DNA of 64,000 nucleotides. Origin: XYD12-FULL-36-8 sp964391015. Its GTDB lineage: Bacteria > Bacteroidota > Ignavibacteria > Ignavibacteriales > Ignavibacteriaceae. Positions 60,416 to 64,000 of this stretch are shown here, in pieces. The DNA lies in contig CAYMKU010000004.1 in NCBI GenBank assembly GCA_964391015.1, forward strand, positions 1-64,000, given 5' to 3'. Every line of letters starts with the position of its first letter. Positions within the stretch are counted from its first letter, which is position 1. The notes under the pieces were generated by a model. That model ran no database searches. It had not been told where the DNA came from and saw only the letters and a program-made list of their open reading frames with translations. Made by a program: the position numbers and the translations under genes.

Positions 60416-61249
60416 TTAAAAATAAATAGCAAAGGATCCCGAATATAATCCAATAGAAATTTCATGAAATTCACTTCCTGTTTCACCAGGTTTTGCATTA
60501 AAGCGATAGCGTGAATATACAGTAAACGTATTAAATAATTTGAACAACCCTAGTGAAAGTTCGGGGCTGATTCCGTTATAACCATTAAAGTTAGTCATGT
60601 AATTTATTCCTGGTGAGACATATTCCAAACCAGGAATTTCACTTATGTGTTTATACCCAATTCTAAAATAATTTCTTATTGGAGTATTTATTATGTATGA
60701 ATATTCAACAGAAAAATATCCTCGTGGATAATTATAACTGCTCGACCTTATAAAGACTAAAGGAATTTCTTTGGTTAAACTGAAATATTGAGATTCTTTC
60801 GCAACCACAAAAACTGGCGATGGAAGAACAAAAACGGCACCTCCAAACAAGCACAAGGTTAGAAAATTAGATCCTCCTTCAACTTTTATTTCTTCAGGAA
60901 TTTCAAACTCATCCTTTTCGCTTGTGTATGAATTACCATTTTCGCCATCCACTGTAATTGTATAGAAATTAACTTTGGACTTTAGCGATAAAACTGTCAA
61001 ATCAATTTGGATTTTATGGTTGTCAGTAAATTCACTTGAAATAGTTATTTCACTTGTTCCATTGATATTTAATTTTGATTTACATACCTCACTTGTAAAA
61101 AATGAAAGCATGAGCTTGTGTGGAACTTCAGGAGTTACATAATTATCTATCATATAAATTTCGATTGTATCCTGTTGAGCATTTGCTTGAACAAAGCTGA
61201 ACATTATCAGAGCTATGCTAAACACTGAACTTAATTTGTTTTTTTTCAT
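60416..61249 (-). CDS. Exported protein of unknown function
   Basis: A 277-residue protein with a signal peptide (residues 1-24, ending FVQANAQQ). Residues ~25-120 form a beta domain ending with a charged stretch (YTSEKDEFEIPEEIKVEGG). A hydrophobic segment follows (SNFLTLCLFGGAVFVLPSPV, residues ~131-150). The C-terminal ~110 residues alternate as in a small outer-membrane barrel (GYFSVEYSYIINTPIRNYFR to YSGSFAIYF, with C-terminal Phe). No family is recognised. It lies downstream of metB on the same strand across a 62-base gap, so it may be the end of the def-fmt-metB transcript. Confidence 0.55.
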   Translation of the reverse strand: MKKNKLSSVFSIALIMFSFVQANAQQDTIEIYMIDNYVTPEVPHKLMLSFFTSEVCKSKLNINGTSEITISSEFTDNHKIQIDLTVLSLKSKVNFYTITVDGENGNSYTSEKDEFEIPEEIKVEGGSNFLTLCLFGGAVFVLPSPVFVVAKESQYFSLTKEIPLVFIRSSSYNYPRGYFSVEYSYIINTPIRNYFRIGYKHISEIPGLEYVSPGINYMTNFNGYNGISPELSLGLFKLFNTFTVYSRYRFNAKPGETGSEFHEISIGLYSGSFAIYF

Positions 61250-61311
61250 AAGAAATTCAAATTGAAATTATAAAACTGAACCTTGATTTAAAATTTATTT
61301 ATTACTTAACA

Positions 61312-62445
61312 TTATTTTAATGCATTTTTAATATCTTGAATTAAATCATCTATATCCTCCAAACCGACTGAAAATCGTACCAAACTATCTGTCAATCCCA
61401 TCTTTTCTCTTTCAACTTGTGGAACTGAAGAATGGGTCATCGTAGCAGGATGGCTTATTAAACTTTCGACTCCGCCTAAGCTTTCACCAAGCGTAAATAT
61501 TTTAACATTGTTAAGAATTTTTTTTGCTGTTTCTATATCGCCAAAGTCAGCAGAGATCATCCCTCCAAATCCGCGCATTTGCTTTTTTGCAAGATCATGC
61601 TGGGGATGGCTAACTAATCCAGGATAATAAACTTTTTTTGCCACCTTTGAACTCACCAAAAAATTAGCAAACTGCCTAGCATTATAATCATGTCTTTCCA
61701 TTCTAACTGCAAGCGTCTTAGTAGATCGCAGAATTAACCAGCAATCAAATGGAGAAGGAATAGATCCGAATGCATTCTGAACATATCTTAACCGAGAATG
61801 AATTTTTTCATCATTTGTAACAAGAATTCCACTAATAACATCGCTGTGACCATTTATATATTTTGTTTGACTGTGCAAAACAATATCACAGCCAAACATA
61901 AGCGGATTCTGAAAGTAGGGGCTCATGAAGGTGTTATCGGTAATGCTTATCAAATTATTTCCCTTACAAATTTTTACAACACCCTCAAGATCAGTTAGCT
62001 GTAGCATCGGATTTGTTGGAGTTTCCACAAACACCATTTTAGTGTTTGGTTTAATTGCTGCTTCTATGTTTTTAATATTAGTTGTATCAACCCAGGAAAA
62101 ATCAATTCCATAATCTTTTAAATTCAATTCATACAAGCGATACGTTCCGCCATACACATTGTTAGAAACTATTACATGATCTCCATTTTTTACAAGTGTC
62201 ATTAGTGCATGAGTTGCAGCAAGCCCTGAGGAAAACACAATTCCATATTTACCTTTCTCAAGTGCTGCGATATTGGATTCTAATGCACTCCGTGTAAGAT
62301 TATGAGTCCTTCCATAGGTAAACCCTTTATTTTTCCCAAGTGCTTCTTGTGCATAAGTCGAAGTCTGATAAATTGGAGTTATTACTGCTCCTGTTGTTGG
62401 ATCAGGAGTTTGTCCTGCATGAATTGCATCTGTTGAAAAGCCCAT
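61312..62445 (-). CDS. metB: Cystathionine gamma-synthase/lyase (PLP-dependent)
   Basis: A 377-residue trans-sulphuration enzyme of the Cys/Met-metabolism family. GFSTDAIHAGQTPDPTTGAV is the typical start, TYGRTHNLTRSALESNIAAL follows, and the PLP-binding Lys is in DIVLHSQTKYINGHSDV. SLGGVESLISHPATMTHSSV closes the active site. Synthase (metB) and lyase (mccB) cannot be separated firmly from sequence. It is downstream of def and fmt with a 23-base gap, linking methionine supply with initiator formylation. Confidence 0.9.
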   Translation of the reverse strand: MGFSTDAIHAGQTPDPTTGAVITPIYQTSTYAQEALGKNKGFTYGRTHNLTRSALESNIAALEKGKYGIVFSSGLAATHALMTLVKNGDHVIVSNNVYGGTYRLYELNLKDYGIDFSWVDTTNIKNIEAAIKPNTKMVFVETPTNPMLQLTDLEGVVKICKGNNLISITDNTFMSPYFQNPLMFGCDIVLHSQTKYINGHSDVISGILVTNDEKIHSRLRYVQNAFGSIPSPFDCWLILRSTKTLAVRMERHDYNARQFANFLVSSKVAKKVYYPGLVSHPQHDLAKKQMRGFGGMISADFGDIETAKKILNNVKIFTLGESLGGVESLISHPATMTHSSVPQVEREKMGLTDSLVRFSVGLEDIDDLIQDIKNALK

Positions 62446-62468
62446 GATTAATTACTCAATATTTAATA

Positions 62469-63383
62469 TTACAAATTTTGTTGTAAAAATTTATATCCAC
62501 GTAAAAATTCTGCACTACTCATTTTCTTTTTTCCTTCAAATTGGATTCCTAAAATTTCGACAGCATTATGACCGCACCCAATAAATAGCTGTTCCTTTTT
62601 TATTAGAATTTCCCCAGGACTTAAATTTACAGTATGATCAATTTTTGTTTTAAAAACTTTTATCAATTTCCCATCATGAATAAAATATGCTCCCGGGTAA
62701 GGTGAAAAAGCCCTAACTAAATTATGAACTTCTTCGACTGATTTATTCCAACCAATTTGAGTCTGTTCTTTTGCAATCTTGGGTGCAGGAGTAGCTGTTT
62801 CATCACATTGTTTTTGCATCTGAGCAAAGCCATTCTCTATCGCATTCACTGTTTCAAGAACTGCTTCAGCACCAAGAAAACTTAATTTATCGTGAAGTAC
62901 TCCAAAGTTATCCTCGGGGTTAATTGGAATTGTTTTCTGTAAATAAATCATTCCCGTATCAACTTTCTCTTCAAGGGCAAAAGTGGTCACACCAGTCTCT
63001 GTTTCACCATTTATTAGTGCCCACTGAATTGGCGCCGCACCTCTATATTTTGGAAGAAGCGAAGCATGAAGATTTAACGAACCATGTCTTGGGATTGTAA
63101 ATATTTCTCTTGGCAAAATTTTAAAAGCAACTACTACATACAGCTCGCAATCAAATTTTTTTAATGCATTAATAAACTCTATGGATTTCAGTTTTTCTGG
63201 TTGTAAGACGTAAATTTTATTTTGAACTGCGAACTCTTTTACTGGTGTAAAAGACATTTTTTGTCCTCTACCACGTTCTTTATCTGGTGAAGTAACAACA
63301 GCTAAAATTTGATGATTATTTTCCAAAAGAATTTTTAAGGAAGGTAAGGAAAAATCTGGAGTACCCCAGAAGATGATTTTCAT
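62469..63383 (-). CDS. fmt: Methionyl-tRNA formyltransferase
   Basis: This enzyme formylates initiator Met-tRNA using 10-formyl-THF. At 304 residues it is typical. The N-terminal Rossmann part starts IIFWGTPDFSLPSLKILLEN; the catalytic set is SLNLHASLLPKYRGAAPIQW (Asn, His) with ETGVTTFALEEKVDTG (Asp). The C-terminal beta domain (residues ~205-304) binds tRNA. It begins one base after def, the classical def-fmt pair. Confidence 0.97.
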   Translation of the reverse strand: MKIIFWGTPDFSLPSLKILLENNHQILAVVTSPDKERGRGQKMSFTPVKEFAVQNKIYVLQPEKLKSIEFINALKKFDCELYVVVAFKILPREIFTIPRHGSLNLHASLLPKYRGAAPIQWALINGETETGVTTFALEEKVDTGMIYLQKTIPINPEDNFGVLHDKLSFLGAEAVLETVNAIENGFAQMQKQCDETATPAPKIAKEQTQIGWNKSVEEVHNLVRAFSPYPGAYFIHDGKLIKVFKTKIDHTVNLSPGEILIKKEQLFIGCGHNAVEILGIQFEGKKKMSSAEFLRGYKFLQQNL

Positions 63384-63384
63384 C

Positions 63385-63942
63385 TTAGTTATATTTCTTT
63401 TTAGGTACTATAGGATAATCAATCTCAATCTCCCGCTTTTTTATTTTCCCCAGTGATTTTTTCAGTTTCTTTTTCGCATCTTCATCTAAATGATCTGTGA
63501 ATAAAATACCTTGCAGATGATCATATTCATGTTGAAACACACGAGCTAAATATTTATTTGCTTCTAAAGTATGTTCCTTTAGATCAGTATCAAAATATTT
63601 AATATAAATAATTTCTGGTCTCTCAATTTCATATCTTATCGTAGGTATGCTTAAGCATCCCTCCTCAATCGTTACTTTCTTGTCAGAGAAATCCAAAATT
63701 TTAGGATTAATTAGTACCATTGGTTTTGATTTTTCATAATTTTCCACTTGAGAAAGATCCACAACAAAAATAGATTGATCTACTCCAACCTGTGTCGCAG
63801 CTAATCCAACACCGTTCGCATTACGCATAGTGTCAAACATATTTTTAATAAGCTCGATAGCCATATGATCAACAGTTTTAACTGCTTGAGCTTTTTTCCT
63901 TAATATTTTATCACCAAATACAGAAATTGGAATTACAGACAT
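63385..63942 (-). CDS. def: Peptide deformylase
   Basis: A Fe/Zn metalloenzyme that removes the formyl group from nascent proteins. Chosen start is the ATG at 63940-63942 (MSVIPISVFGDKILRKKA), which matches the family's N-terminus and gives 185 residues. A TTG at 63954 in the same frame lies only one base after its AGAAAG and is less likely. The three motifs are GVGLAATQVG, EEGCLSIP (Cys ligand) and QHEYDHLQG (two His ligands and catalytic Glu). It is the first gene of def-fmt-metB. Confidence 0.96.
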   Translation of the reverse strand: MSVIPISVFGDKILRKKAQAVKTVDHMAIELIKNMFDTMRNANGVGLAATQVGVDQSIFVVDLSQVENYEKSKPMVLINPKILDFSDKKVTIEEGCLSIPTIRYEIERPEIIYIKYFDTDLKEHTLEANKYLARVFQHEYDHLQGILFTDHLDEDAKKKLKKSLGKIKKREIEIDYPIVPKKKYN

Positions 63943-64000
63943 TCGAATCTTCAATCTTTCTTAGAATTTATTTTGAAGCAAAAATAAAAAAATGAACTTG

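Overview
The window reads as a chromosomal segment of an AT-rich, Gram-negative member of the Bacteroidota/Chlorobiota group, most likely class Ignavibacteria. The main clues are four secreted proteins ending in a type A type-IX-secretion (T9SS) sorting domain with the YPNPFNPST signature and a final KKMILLR/KLMLLK, a T9SS plug (DUF5103) protein, an LptD-like protein, a TonB receptor, and two promoters of the Bacteroidetes form TTG-N19/20-TAnnTTTG. The lineage call is inference from protein style; no rRNA or tRNA gene was seen. Gene content is mostly housekeeping, with no phage, insertion sequence or CRISPR array visible.

Layout. 1-5.0 kb (+): the 3' part of ATP-dependent PEP carboxykinase, then two T9SS cargo genes that share near-identical leaders and 3' ends but have unrelated bodies. 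5.1-10.6 kb (-): aroE, a TPR protein, sucC and a P5C dehydrogenase. 10.9-14.5 kb (+): long-chain acyl-CoA synthetase, a small lipoprotein and a frameshifted AEC-family permease. 14.6-16.6 kb (-): a secreted M14 carboxypeptidase with dockerin-like repeats. 16.8-24.8 kb (-): a tightly packed envelope cluster (secreted protein, small Sm-like ORF, T9SS plug protein, Gfo/Idh/MocA oxidoreductase, LEA-like lipoprotein, ROK kinase, LptD, NYN nuclease). 24.9-27.8 kb (-): proton-translocating transhydrogenase pntA1-pntA2-pntB. 27.9-30.0 kb (-): the agmatine-to-putrescine pair aguA and aguB. 30.1-32.4 kb (-): two secreted YwqK/MORN-like repeat proteins. 32.6-36.9 kb (-): mutS, a DUF1684 lipoprotein and DAHP synthase.

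37.1-41.3 kb (+) holds a four-gene operon of an esterase, an ATP-grasp ligase, a GCS2 carboxylate-amine ligase and a second ATP-grasp-like protein. It is the best candidate here for an undescribed biosynthetic system, probably making or modifying a small peptide-like molecule. 41.4-48.3 kb: another T9SS cargo protein (-), then a 1245-residue GH13 protein overlapping a secreted PQQ-type sugar dehydrogenase (+). 48.7-56.4 kb (-): rplU-rpmA, then a compact run DNA methyltransferase-xseA-xseB-dxs-oxidoreductase-phoB-phoR. 56.4-63.9 kb: a TonB receptor, two membrane or secreted unknowns, and def-fmt-metB.

The other notable signal is small palindromic DNA. A 54-bp three-stem element sits in frame, in the same phase and at the same site, inside two T9SS sorting domains 45 kb apart, with a compensatory base-pair change between copies. 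Other compound palindromes lie between sucC and the P5C dehydrogenase gene, inside the ATP-grasp operon, and downstream of the sugar dehydrogenase gene. A closed-stem RNA candidate followed by a T-rich tract lies downstream of the DAHP synthase gene.
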